DNA of 64,000 nt from Magnolia sinica (lineage: Eukaryota > Streptophyta > Magnoliopsida > Magnoliales > Magnoliaceae). Under the pieces are notes generated by a model, which was not told the origin of the DNA, searched no databases, and saw only the letters and a program-made list of their open reading frames with translations. The position numbers were made by a program, and so were the translations under genes. The stretch is taken from the NCBI RefSeq assembly GCF_029962835.1, contig NC_080581.1:25124001-25188000 (forward strand), given 5' to 3'. Shown in pieces: positions 12,479-25,005 of the stretch (positions within the stretch are counted from its first letter, which is position 1; every line of letters starts with the position of its first letter).

Positions 12479-13455
12479 GTATAGTCGTACATATTAGAGT
12501 TGGTGCTTTAGTGCAGTTTCTGTATAACTATTTTTAAATACACGAAGCATTTTCTATTATGTGCCACTAGTCTTCATGAAATTGAACATAAGAACAAATA
12601 GTAATTGATATTGTTATTGTTAATATTATATGGTTATGTTTCGTACGTAAGCTGGTGCCAAGGACATGGAACGTTATAAATACTGGTAGCAGCAATAGTT
12701 ATTGTTGTGGTTGTTACATGATCGTAAATAGGTGAATCTTAATAAAAGCTGCAAAAGCCTACGCGGCTACAAATATAACATGGGGTTGGTATTATAATTT
12801 GAAAAGTAATGACGAGAACAAACTATAAGGTTCGCTTGAATGTATAATTGATACCTGATAACTTACTATAACCAGTTTTTTTTTTTACCATCCTTTCTCG
12901 AGTAGTTTTTAAGAGAAATGAGGTTATGCTAATTCAAAAAGGATTGCCTATACTTAAGAAAAGTTGGACAAGATTTCTTATATGTCAATTCATTATAACA
13001 TAGACTAGTCTGTGCTGTTTCCTAAACATGCATCAAAAACGCTACCATCGACCTTAATCACCCTACCTGTGCCTCATGCAACATTCATTCAACCTTCAAG
13101 GACCCTACACATCCTACAAGTGCCAATTTGTCAATGTGAAGATGTGGTGTAGTCCATCTTCAAGTTAACCCATATGTGCCACATGCACCAATACTGAAAT
13201 TCAAGCACCTCCACATGACCATGCCACCATTAATCTATAAATGGCCTACCACACGTGCCCATGAACAAGTTCATCAGATATTGTAAATATTCCTTTCACA
13301 TCCTGGGTACTTGACAAAGAACATGCAAGACTGGTTATCCATGATTTGCTATGTAGAACAAACTTTCATGACTTAAAAACTTTTGCTGCATACAAAACGA
13401 TCCTTAATTGCTGCAATTGTTGAATTCATTGCAGGAATACAAAGTACTGGTGCTG
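12479..13455. other. Intergenic stretch, nothing recognised
   Basis: AT-rich and CA-rich unique-looking sequence without a domain, RNA gene or clear repeat in either strand. Confidence 0.4.
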
Positions 13456-13781
13456 TTCTAAAACTCACTAACTCGACTCAGAGCTCGGCTGAGTCAACTC
13501 GACAAGATTTCAAGCTCTCTTGGAAACTCAGTTCTAGATCTGACTCGATCCAGACTTGGCAAGACCCATTGAGTCAACTCAACCACCTGATCAACTTGAC
13601 GTGACTCACCGGGACTCAAACCAAGTCACTCTGTCAGTCAGCATTATTTATTAATGAAAAATAAATGCTGAAGGTAGGAGTCAAACCCACAACCTCATTA
13701 ACATGAGACAGGACTCTTAACCAGGGAGCCAACCAACAATTTCATGAAAATGCTTTTGAGTAAATTACTTTATACAGAATT

Positions 13782-13825
<44 letters not shown>

Positions 13826-13904
13826 CATTTTCAGTGTAATTATTAAATTTGAGTTGGATTGAGTCATTTGAGTCGAGTCGAGTCTGAGTTCTCGGGTTTT
13901 TGAA
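13456..13904. mobile_element. Probable hAT-like MITE with CGAGTCGAG-rich arms
   Basis: The left arm (GTTCTAAAACTCACTAAC... rich in ACTCGACTCAG) and the right arm (GAGTCGAGTCGAGTC...TTTTTGAAC) are loosely inverted. It contains the tRNA-like segment and an (AT)n run at 13788-13824. No convincing TSD was found. Confidence 0.4.
13672..13737 (-). repeat. tRNA-like (SINE-type) segment
   Basis: On the minus strand TTGGCTCCCTGGTTAAGAG resembles an A box and TGTGGGTTTGACTCC a B box, about 35 nt apart, with a CTCAT/ATGAG stem between. The acceptor stem does not pair, so it is a tRNA-derived repeat rather than a tRNA gene. Confidence 0.45.
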
Positions 13905-14075
13905 CTATGCTTGTGTCCAACATTAGACACCAAGACAAACAAAAACACGGAAAATGCAGAAAGATCACTAACTGCACCAAACTGCATCGAATGGAACTAA
14001 GGGAGCTCATGTTAAGCTTTTGAAGCAGTTACAGCTACAAAGATACAGTATCGCCTCTTACCATATGATGACAAA
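13905..14075 (-). other. TIP1 3' flank, probable 3' UTR
   Basis: This is ordinary sequence after the TGA. No unambiguous AATAAA was found right after the stop; AT-rich stretches further on (13780-13825 and around 13650) hold possible poly(A) signals. The mRNA end is not determined. Confidence 0.35.
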
Positions 14076-14498
14076 TCACGAGGCCACAACAGAACAGGTG
14101 CTATGCTGATGAACATTGTTCCGTCCAAGCCCAAGACCCAAGCCCAAAGGGACCCTGTCTTTCTTATCATGGTTATGGCTGCATTGGGAGGAATGTACAT
14201 GTCCATGAGGTCCCATGTTTCTAGAATCCACATCAACATAAATGTGGCCATTACTGTTGGTATGATGAGAGTGGCTCTCGCCATTTTGCAAGTTTGTGTT
14301 ACTGGTCATCTGAACCATGCCAATTCCCTCAGCAGTAATCGGTAGTTCAACATCTTCACTATAGCCACGAATCAAGAAATCAGAGCAGTTCTTTCGAATG
14401 CCATGATCATATGGATTTCTGAAACCACCACCTGGTCCTCTGAGATAGCTATAGCGCATAACATTTGCCATTTCATTTGTGGTAATGTTGCGGGAAAT
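14076..14498 (-). CDS. TIP1: TIP1 exon 13, C-terminal tail and stop (residues 497-636)
   Basis: It begins [20 protein letters not shown] after the acceptor GTATAG and carries the TTxE motif. The cytosolic tail has a His/Asn-rich stretch and [13 protein letters not shown], a signature of TIP1-type proteins. It ends with TGA at 14076-14078. Confidence 0.96.
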   Translation of the reverse strand: MSRNITTNEMANVMRYSYLRGPGGGFRNPYDHGIRKNCSDFLIRGYSEDVELPITAEGIGMVQMTSNTNLQNGESHSHHTNSNGHIYVDVDSRNMGPHGHVHSSQCSHNHDKKDRVPLGLGLGLGRNNVHQHSTCSVVAS

Positions 14499-17400
14499 CT
14501 ATACAAGGAAAGAAAGAGAACTGAATGAGTATTTCTAAAATGCATAAATTGCCAAGTCAATGGGAATTGATCTGAAAAAACAAATTGCAGATAGAGCTTT
14601 CAAACCATTGTAAGCAATCAAATTTATGTGGTTGAGACAGGATGAATGCTACCAGTCTTTCATGCCAAAAGGCAAAAGGCAATATCAAGTCATACTATAT
14701 TTAAGAGCCATGTTGCTAATAGCTACAGAATCATGTCATAAAAGACTAACGAGCCACATCTTTTTGTTGGAGGGTACAGAGATACCATAATCCAAACACA
14801 GTGCTGCAATCTGACCCTTGTCCAATAACAGCTATTGCTAGTGGATTGATAGCTTATAATGTACTCTTTCCCAATGTGTTACGCACAGACTGAAAGACAT
14901 TATCAGTCCTTTAACTCTGCTGAAGATAAGATTTCATTCTAAATCTCAGTTCAGGTTTGGCAAGAAAAGCAGAGGCTGATGAATGTCTCAAGAGAGTTAA
15001 CATTTGAGTTTATTGCACAAAGTGCATATGATTTCTGGTTATAGCTACGATTGTAGTAAATAATTCAAGCCATGGTGTGCATACAGGCATACGGTGGAGT
15101 TGCAATGGCATCTGTAAAGTCCTTGGATATGGTAGAGGTGCATCGGCTTCATGGGGACATTAGCAACGTCTTGCACACGGGGTGACCTATTGTCAATCTG
15201 AACCATTCATTTATTATACAACTAGGAGCAAGCCATGGTGCAAGATTTGTGCCGATCAGATGATCCTAACACTTTGAATGTGGCCAATTTGTTACAACCG
15301 TCCGTTGTTGATGGGCCATAAATCACATGGTTTGAATCATCAAATCAAAGTATTACTTTAGAATCATAAGAAATACAGAGTGAGATTATCTAGTAGATGT
15401 TTCAAGATGATGATTGGACCTATTTTGTTTCTCCTGTCAATCTTGACTGTCCATTTTCATGCTATTAATTAGAAGCTTAGGATCACCTGACTAGCATAAC
15501 TTCTGCACAATGGCTTGCTCCTAGTTGTATGAGTGAATGGTTTGGATCGACAATAGGTCACTCTCGTGTAATTTAAAAGGTTTGGGGACACTGCTAACGT
15601 CCCTATGAAGGTTGGGACGTTGGCAAAACCCTGTGTGCGTGCATGCCCATGCGTGCAAGTATATGTGAACCAAGGAGCTGAGTTAAGAGGATTTTGGGTT
15701 GAAAGAGCACTTCGAGAAACATTTGAGACAACAATGAAGGCAAATATCCTGCATTTGGAATCAACATCAATGTTATGTTTGTGAATATCTAATGAAAACT
15801 GGTCACGGGAAAGAGTTTTCGTTCTGAATCAAAGAAAGAGCCCAAGCACAAGGGCAGCAAGTTCAAGGTTGACTCTCAAAGAGTATTTACCATTTTGGTT
15901 CAAAGCTTATCTTTGTCATAGCTCTAACTTCAGCGACCTTTTCAAGCTCATTTGTACTGACATTACACAAACTAAATTTTCCCAACAGATTAGTATCTTT
16001 GAAGGGCAAGACTAGGCTTCTATGATAGTTCACCACCATTTTGAAAATGGTGGCGGCTGTTCCCCCAAAGCTCAGAGAATGCAATCTGTTAGGCCTTGAT
16101 TGGTCTTCCGTATAGAGTTTGTTTTCTTTTGTTGTATTCTTTTGCAGCCCTGCCGTTTGTTTAATAAAATTTCAGTTACCATTCAAAATAAAAATAAAAA
16201 TCCTCACGTGTGGAAACGATGTGTAGCTATCCAGACCATCCAAATTGCATGTCACATTGTAGACGAAGCACATCTCAAAAATGACAAAGATCAAGCAATC
16301 CTGACAATCCAATTGCTGGCCATCAAATGGATGGTTGGGAGTAAAATAGTGAGCAGTCCTAATTCAAATGTAAAATCAGATGGTACCGTTATATTCTTAG
16401 GGCCTGTTTGATAAGTGGGAATCCATGGGAAAACAAGGAATTCATAGTTATTATTTCCCAACGTATTATTGAGAAATGAATTTCATTTTAACTGGTATGT
16501 TTAATCTGCAAGTGGAAATCTTCATTTCATCTCACAAGGGTCAGCTCAGATCTTGTGCTTGAGCAGTGTTTTAGTGGAAAAGTGTAACGATTACACCATG
16601 AAAACCATAATTTCCTTTACAAATTAAACAAGAGAAATAAAAAATGCGTAGACTTTTCCTTTCATTCTCCATGGATTACCACTTATCAAACAGGCCCTTG
16701 GTGTAATTTTGGTTTATGATACACATACACCTCAGCAACATGGATGGTCTTAATTGCCGCACAACCATGCCATGTCCATGGTTGGAGAGCTACCACTATT
16801 TTTTAAATGGTGCTAAACTAACATAAATTCAACATTTTATGCTAACAGGACCTCAACCAAGTTAGTCTTTTGCACGATAAAAATCAAGCCAACCTGCCAT
16901 CTGTATCTTTGATCTTCCCCATTTCTCCAGAACATATTCTGATAGACACTGCTCTAGAAAGTGCTATTTAGAAAAATTGCTGTTTGTCTGTAAACTGGCG
17001 GAGTTTTGTTAATTCTAAATCCAGGTCTCCACACACCGACATACATGCAGCCACACATTCAGTGGGTGGTACACATTCGACGAATGCATCGGGTGGCTCC
17101 CAATTTGCAGATGCCCTGGCCCAAAAAAGCAAGCCGGTCCAATCATCGGGTGGGCCACATATATATGAAAGGAATGGACAGTCAAACCATTAATGGTCCA
17201 CATTCAACTTGTGGACGACAAGGAAAGATAGAAATAGAAATGAATGCATTCAAGGGAATTTAGGAGTAGCACAATAGGTAACAAGATGAGGGAAAGTAGA
17301 CTTACATGGTTTAGTAATCTGCAACAAAGACAAAGAACTGCGCCGGGTAAGGAGTGAGTTCGGACAAGTTGAAGGCTCTAAAAGGGTAAAGGGAAGGTCT

Positions 17401-20400
17401 AAAAGGATGTGGGTGGAGGTAGTAAGTAAAGACTTGATGACCTTAAGATATGAAATTATGGCCCTTGATTGAGTGGAATGGCAGAAAAGGATTCATGTAG
17501 CTGACTCCAATTAGTTGGGATAAGGCTTAGATGATGATGATGATGATTCAACTTGTGTGTTGCCCACCTAAAAATTAAACCCACTGGACTTTAGCCTGCG
17601 ATGCTACAAGGTGGAGCCTACCGGATACACAGCTTAGTGTAGCATGTTGCCACATGAATGAGAGCATGCAGGGGCTAGTTCGTAAAATTAGCAAACCCCA
17701 AACTAGATTACTAACTGGAAGATCTACCCCAATTATTTATTACTGTGTCACAGATATTAGTGATTTGTCACCATGCCACAAGCAATGCTTCAACTTGTTG
17801 ATATCTCATCTGATTGATAGATATGTGATGGGGACATCAAAGGACCTACTCGGGTGTACCAAAGATGGAAACAACCACGCACATCAGCGCAACTTTTTGT
17901 GTGGATGGGAGATGAGTTCCAAATGGGGCCCGTCGGGCCATTTTGAAGACCCTACATGCATTGGACGTGCATCAAGAAGACTCCACTTTGGGATGATGCA
18001 TGTGGGTTGCTTAGGAAACTATTTCAGTCATAGGATTTCTATTTTGTGTTGATCCAACCGTTGGATCTTGTCGATCAAGCAATCAGGCCACTAGATCTTC
18101 CTGATCTAGGCCCCTTGGACTCTAATCTTATTTTCTATGTCTTTTGTTATTTTTAGGATTTATTTGATAGTTGAAATTGATAATAAATGTTTTAGTTTTT
18201 TTATTTTAGATGTTGGGCCACTTTACTTAAGTGAGTGGCATAGTTGTAATTATGTTGAATTTTAATTTCGAATTTTTTAATTATAAAACCACGAGGGGAG
18301 TGGAGTTCCAACCCTAGTGGAGATTTGAGAAGAAAAAAAGAAGAGAGAAGCTCTCTTGTGTGAAGGAAATTTCCTCTTTATTTTCTAGGTTTTTTTTTAA
18401 TTAAAAAAAAAAAAAAAACCCTCCCTTCCAATTAAATTGTAGAAGGGTAGAAGCTTGTTTGGTAGTGGATTCCAATGTATTCTTTTTCTTCTTCTCCTGT
18501 CTTCCTCTTTTCCCTTCCATTACAACCTTCTAAATCATAATACCAAGCTAAAAATTCAGCAAGAGTGTAATCTGAAAACTATAAACTGAAAATTCAGCAA
18601 GGCAACAACGTGAGATTACTACATTGAAACTTCAACAATGGTAATGTGGGGAACGCAATCTGAAAATTCAGCAAGGGGACATTCCAAAACTAAGAACAAA
18701 ATTCAGCAAAATGAACATAGATTTTATATGTAATGTATGTTGTAACAACCTTAGATGGCAATCCTACCCTAAATATGACTCTATCCTAAGTGCAACACAA
18801 AAATCCTATGCTAAACCTATGTCTCTGATACCAAATTTGATGTAGGACATATGATTTAATGCTAGCATGCAACATGGAGATTATTAAAGAGTTCATGAAG
18901 TAATTCATTTAACAAAAGATGCTAACCCGCCACGTAATTAAGAGTAAATAATAGGAAATAAAATCTTATTTAACCTAAATCACATGCCAACATGCTAATA
19001 AATCACATAAATCAATTAAAACTAGGCCCGATGGAAGGATAGAAAACTTCCAATTTAGCATATGCATGTTCCACACTCAAGGGACTGACTTGTATGATCT
19101 ATGAGGAGGGTTAGGAAGGGGATAATTTGAAATTTGAAAAATTAGGGTTCATGGGAATTTGAAATTTTGGAATTAGGGGTTTTTATGATTTGGGGAAAAT
19201 ATGAAATTATGGCTAAATTGGGTGAATTGGTTAAGGGGATTGATGGATTTAGGTATTGATAGTAGGGATTTAAGGTTTTAGATGAAGGGAAGTTAGGAAT
19301 TTTGGGTACATTAAGGAAATTAGAGATTTAGGGTTTGAGAATTTGGCAAAATTAGGGAATTGGAGAATCTAGGGCTAGGGTGAAGATTTACAAGTACAGT
19401 TAAGGATGGAGAATCAAAGGGTCTTGATGGGGGAAGCGAGGAAAAATCAAAGGATTGAGGGGTTGTTCATACGATCAACCTAGGAGCTTGCACATGTGGT
19501 TGTACCGTCACACATCTGGGTCATTGGCTAGGGTTTTGGGGTCCTCAATAGTTGATTTCGGTTAGGGGTTGAAGTTGGATGATGAAAAGTTGAAGAAAAA
19601 TGTGATTTGGCTGGTTTTGGATAGCAATGGAAGAAGAGAGATGAAGTTTTTTGGGAAAATACCTCTTTGGATAGAAAGGAAGAGAGAAGGAAGATGATAG
19701 ATGGAAGCCTAACACCTCTATTGAATGGGGAATGGAATCACACCAAACTCGAGCTCCAAATCACATAAGAGTATTCTTCAAATCACGTGAAGAAGAGAAA
19801 ACACAAAGCTTTTTTTAATCAAAATAGTGGCATTTAGACTCCACACACCCCCCCTTTCTCTTTTATAGTATCAGAAAAGACCTTTTACAAAAAAGGAGCT
19901 CTCAGATAAGATTCCCAACATAAAGACGCTTAATAAATTAATAGTTGTTTCTAACTCCCTAATCTCAATACAAATATAAGCTATACCAAGAATAACGAAG
20001 CATGTAAACAATCTAAACAACTAAACTATTTTATGGCCCATGGGGGTCCGTGATCAAGATGTTTGATGATGATGATCCAACGGTCCGATCATTGTGTCCA
20101 CCCGATCCAACAGTTTGATGTGTCCATCAAGCTCGTATATGCAGCCCTCTTGCATCTTCCCAGTGTAGGGTCTTCAAAGATGCACGAACATGTACGTGGG
20201 ATCTTCAACCTAGCTAGAGGCACGAACATGCACGTGGGATCCTTAACCTAGCTAGGAATGTGAATTGGGTCAAGTGGGCCCCATGTAATGGTCGTCTAGT
20301 CATAAGGAGACTGACTCAGCCCTCCTCTGGTATGGTGCTCGGATATCCTCATCAGAATGTCTTTGACAATACTAGATAGCCAAAACTTCAAACAAGTGCT

Positions 20401-22423
20401 TCAAATAGTGCTCGTAGTGTAGGGATAGTGTAGCGTAGCTAAATAGCATAAATCCCCTATCGCATACGCTATAAAGGTCATAGCGTACGCTACAACTACG
20501 TAGCATGTAGCGTTTATAGTGTACGCTACAATGTTTTTTTTTTTTTCTGGGTTTTTTTTTTTTTGTTAGTTTTGTTTGTTAAAATTGGTGCAAAATCACA
20601 TCACATCATGAAAAACTTAAAATGTAAAGTTAAAATCAAACTTTTCTCTTCTTTTTTTTTTGGCTTTCACTTAAAACGGTGGTGATCCTTCATTAAAGTT
20701 GGTGTGAAACTCATACATTAAAAAAACTTTAAAACTAAACTCAAGAGAAAATGGTATTTGAATGTATTGACTACATCTGTATTGTACTTAATACTCTTAA
20801 GTCATAACCTGTGAGATTTTTATTTCTTTTTCATACCTGTGAGTTTTTAATTTCAATTAGACTATTAATTAAAGTGGTTTGCTTAGAAAGTAATTGATGT
20901 GATAATTATTTTATTTCGTTTATAACTTTATATATTTGGATTGGCTTTTGATAAGTGATAATTAATAACTTTTTTGAACAATGCTTATACTTGAAAAATG
21001 AATAATCTTTTAGGCATTTTTATATTTTTTATATTTTCTCTTGTTATTTATCATATTTTTAAATTAAAAAATAAAGTATCATAAGCTCATGCTACACGCT
21101 ATAGAGGGCTGAACCCTACACAACACACTACTGCTATTTAAAACACTGCTTCAAACAAGGCTGTAGAAACCATATGATGGTGTCCTCGTTAGCATGGAAC
21201 CATGACAGTGGTTAAGCAACATGATGTGGTGTTGGTCACACCCCGTTAAGAGAGTATTTCCAAGGACTACATTTAGAATTGTGCACTAAGACAAGAAACG
21301 AATGATGGTTTTGCAGAAATATAAAATGTGTTGAGCATTTTGCTTAAACCGTACGTTGAATATGATCATAATGCCCTACTGTTTCTTAATATCCTCCTAG
21401 TAACATTCTCCAAGAAAAATTAATCCGTACTTTTTTCTCTATTTCCCTTAAATGGTCAGTCTACCATTCAGTCATTTGAAAAGAAAATCTAACTAAGGTT
21501 GTCAGTCTGTAGCAGTTTTCATGGCTGATATATCGGCTAATACTATTGGTATTGTAGCTCAGCAAAAGAAGATACAAGGGGAACTGTAAAATTCACCTGT
21601 ATCAAGAAAAATCCGTTGATGTTTTGCAATATATATTGCAAAATAGTGTCTGTAAACCTTAATATATTTTCCAATGTATTGTTGATAATATCAATACATA
21701 TCAACAGTATGCAGGCAGTGCATGTTGTGGTGAAAGAATAAAATTAAAATAAAAAATGACGTTCTCCCACATTTTTTGGGGGGAAACTGTTTGTGGCGGG
21801 ATTTATCAACTCTATTTGAGTTGTTCTAGGAGAAATTACAGTAAGGGTGGATCCATCATGATATAAAATAGCAGAAACTGGCCGGAAACTGTTCAGTGAA
21901 ATTTCTGATTTTGCTTGTTATATTCATTTTTTGTATAGATTGAGTAGAAACAAGTTAGAAATCCATATCAATGCATGTTTTCCATTAGACAGTGACACAT
22001 TCCCTGATACATTCGATATTTCCCATGCAATACCAGTTTGTTTTCGTATCCTGAGGGTGCAATATGGGTAGCGGTATCGAAAGATTAAGCATTGGTCTAT
22101 GGCCATCATTAAATCACATCAAACTGGAAGGGGTTCCCATAAAGGCCAGGTTATATCAGAAGATTGCTGGGAGATGGTATTTTCTTGAGTTGGTTGAGAA
22201 TTGCAGAGTGGATGATAAAGTGGCTTTCACCAATGGAAGAAGATATCAACATAATTGAAGTAATGGGTATAAGAAGCTGGGAAAAATGGCTCTTGTCAAG
22301 TAAGAGTTAAGGCACAAGATCAAGAACGACCAGCATCTGGTGTCACTTGTCACATAATTTTCTTCTCTTTTGTTTAAAAAAAAAAGAAGAAAGAAAGAAA
22401 GTGTGTGTGTGTGTGTGTGTGTG

Positions 22424-22507
<84 letters not shown>

Positions 22508-24956
22508 TCAGAGCAACAGTTTAAAATTCGTTTATAAATCTGAGCATCTGGAAACAGCATATGAGGTAGAAACCAATGGATTCAGTTTATTTATTTATTT
22601 TAAATGTGCTGTCACAATACATTGAATGTGTCCTTCCTGAAACCGAGTTACCCCATAATCTTTTCTTCCATCTTTACTGACAAGAACACAAGCCAAATGC
22701 CAAGATATCGTAGTTAATCATCATCATTCAATGATTCAATATAGCACATAGATGATTGCATAACTGAATTAAAGGAGAGTGCAAAGAAAGGTGGCTAACT
22801 GCCTTGAATCACTTCATCCACATACCTGTGAAGCTTGTACAATAGTTAAGACAGCAACACCAAAGAAAAGAAGAAAATCCACAATCAGAAATGACATAGC
22901 CCCAGTATGATGAGTGCTAGCATGGTTCGCCCATGCTCCAAAAGAGGTTGGTGCAATTGGATCTGTAAAGATTCCTACATTCAAGGAGGGAAAAAAAATC
23001 ATTGTCTTTCATGGAAATTGGCAAGTGAAGCCAAAACTGCTGCTAATGAAAACTCTGTAGGAAGGGCTAAAAGAAGGGAACCCAATTCCAGAAGACATAC
23101 GTATGGAAGCTATGGCTCCGGTAACCAGCATTGCAGACACTTCGAGAATAAGAAACATAAAGAAATCCCACTTGTTTCTCTGAAATCATATACCAGTAAG
23201 TAGTTGAACATATTATATGAGGAAATCTATCAGGATGCTCATAGCAAAAACAAGGGGAAAAACAACAGACAAAATAAAACAGATTTAAGTAAGATGTAAA
23301 TTATCAGAATCAACTTACCTTGCCAATACAATTCGACACCCAAGGACAGTGATGATCAAACTGCTCAACGCAACGATCACAAGTGGAACAGTGCTTTGCG
23401 CGAAGAGGCCTGACGATCTGAAGAATGAAAATGAATCTAGATTAGAACCTATTCATGAGTACAAACAGTAATTGATAAACAAATATGAAACTAGTTAAAA
23501 CCTACTGGTACAAAAGAATGAGTAAGAAGGGAAAGGCACCTTGCACGTTGCACAGAGCTGAGACCAATTCCCAGCCAATAAGGCTGGATTATTCAACTCT
23601 GTCTTCAATAAGGGCTCCTATTGAATGATGATGACAAAGGAGGAGGAGAGAAATCATTGTAAGATGTCTTGTAGAAGCATGGGTACAAAATAAAGATGGA
23701 GAGGAAACGCCAAAGAAACAAGCTATGCCCAATGAGGATATAAAAGTGTCAACGATCTGCAGTAGGAGAGCCCCACTTTACAGATCCCAGTTCACTAGAA
23801 TTGGGTTAATATGCTAAGCAATAAGATAAAATTTACTCAAACAAATAAGTATGAATAAGAGAATAGTAAAAAGAAATTGGCATGAGTGAATGCATTTGAA
23901 TTGTCCCAGACCCAACTAAGAAAAGACAGAAAACCTTAGTGTCATTTTACAAGTAGCAATGAAAACCATGACCCAAACTTAACATGATGACAAGCAAGCA
24001 AATAAAGAAAATACCACTTTGATGCTAATCCAATATCTGCTTAACAGCACATGACAACTTTTTTCTAAATATCATTTGAACAACTTGAGGCTGCAGGAAT
24101 TTATTCAAGCTAAGAATAAAGTTTCATGCAGAGCATTCACAATCAACATTAGAGTGCGATTAAGAAGATGTCAAAATGGAATGAGAACCGGTGGGGAAGG
24201 TTGCAACTCACGTCATCTTTCAGATTTTGGGAATCATGCAAATTCATTTTGATGTAACCAGGATCCTTCCTATAAGCCAAAAAAAAAAACCCAAACCCAA
24301 AGAATTGTCAGCCAGTGAGATGCAACTCTGCAACACCTACAAATATTATAATATAGTGTTGGCAATCTAAAGCAACAAATTATTTAACTAAATACATATA
24401 TGTGAACAAGCAGCGAGGAATGCCCAATGCAACGTGCCAAAATATAATGCATACCAAAATTAAATACTTGGAGAGAATTCTTTTTCGCATTCCTCTTTTA
24501 TCTACTCGATGCAATGTGATTAGGAAATTGGGTTCTCTTCATTCCTTTTTATGTACTCAATGCCATTTTATTTTTTTCCTTTTTCTTCTTTTTTGATGAA
24601 TGTCTTCAAACTTTATTAAAAGAAAGAAAACTGATACAAGATACCAGAGGCCACACTTACGAAAATACCATCCAAAAGCAAGCAATACAAACATAAGGCC
24701 TTGAAACCGTGATCCTAATTCGTAATAGAAATCAATAAAGCATCTCTGTCAATTCTTGCATTCACCATATCATCAGCTAGAGGCAAATGTTTCACATTCC
24801 GTCCACAATATTTGCCACTTCCCAAGCAACACAAACGGATAAAGCCCATTCAGTGACAGTAGCTGAATTTCCCTCGATAATCAAGGGCAAGAGACCATGA
24901 TCCAAAAGAAAGTGGTGGGATGGAGATGGAGAGAAGGGAGAAGGAAAGAGATAAGA

Positions 24957-25005
<49 letters not shown>

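Noticed and set aside
13672..13737. Functional tRNA gene
   Set aside because: A and B boxes are present but no acceptor stem pairs; it fits a tRNA-derived repeat better.
15887..16084. 65-codon minus-strand frame in intron 12 with [10 protein letters not shown], faintly like the [10 protein letters not shown] start of TIP1 exon 13
   Set aside because: The similarity is short and there is no matching downstream motif or donor; taken as chance.
22246..22625. Long YIYI/IYIY frames on both strands
   Set aside because: They are translations of the (GT)n(TA)n microsatellite.
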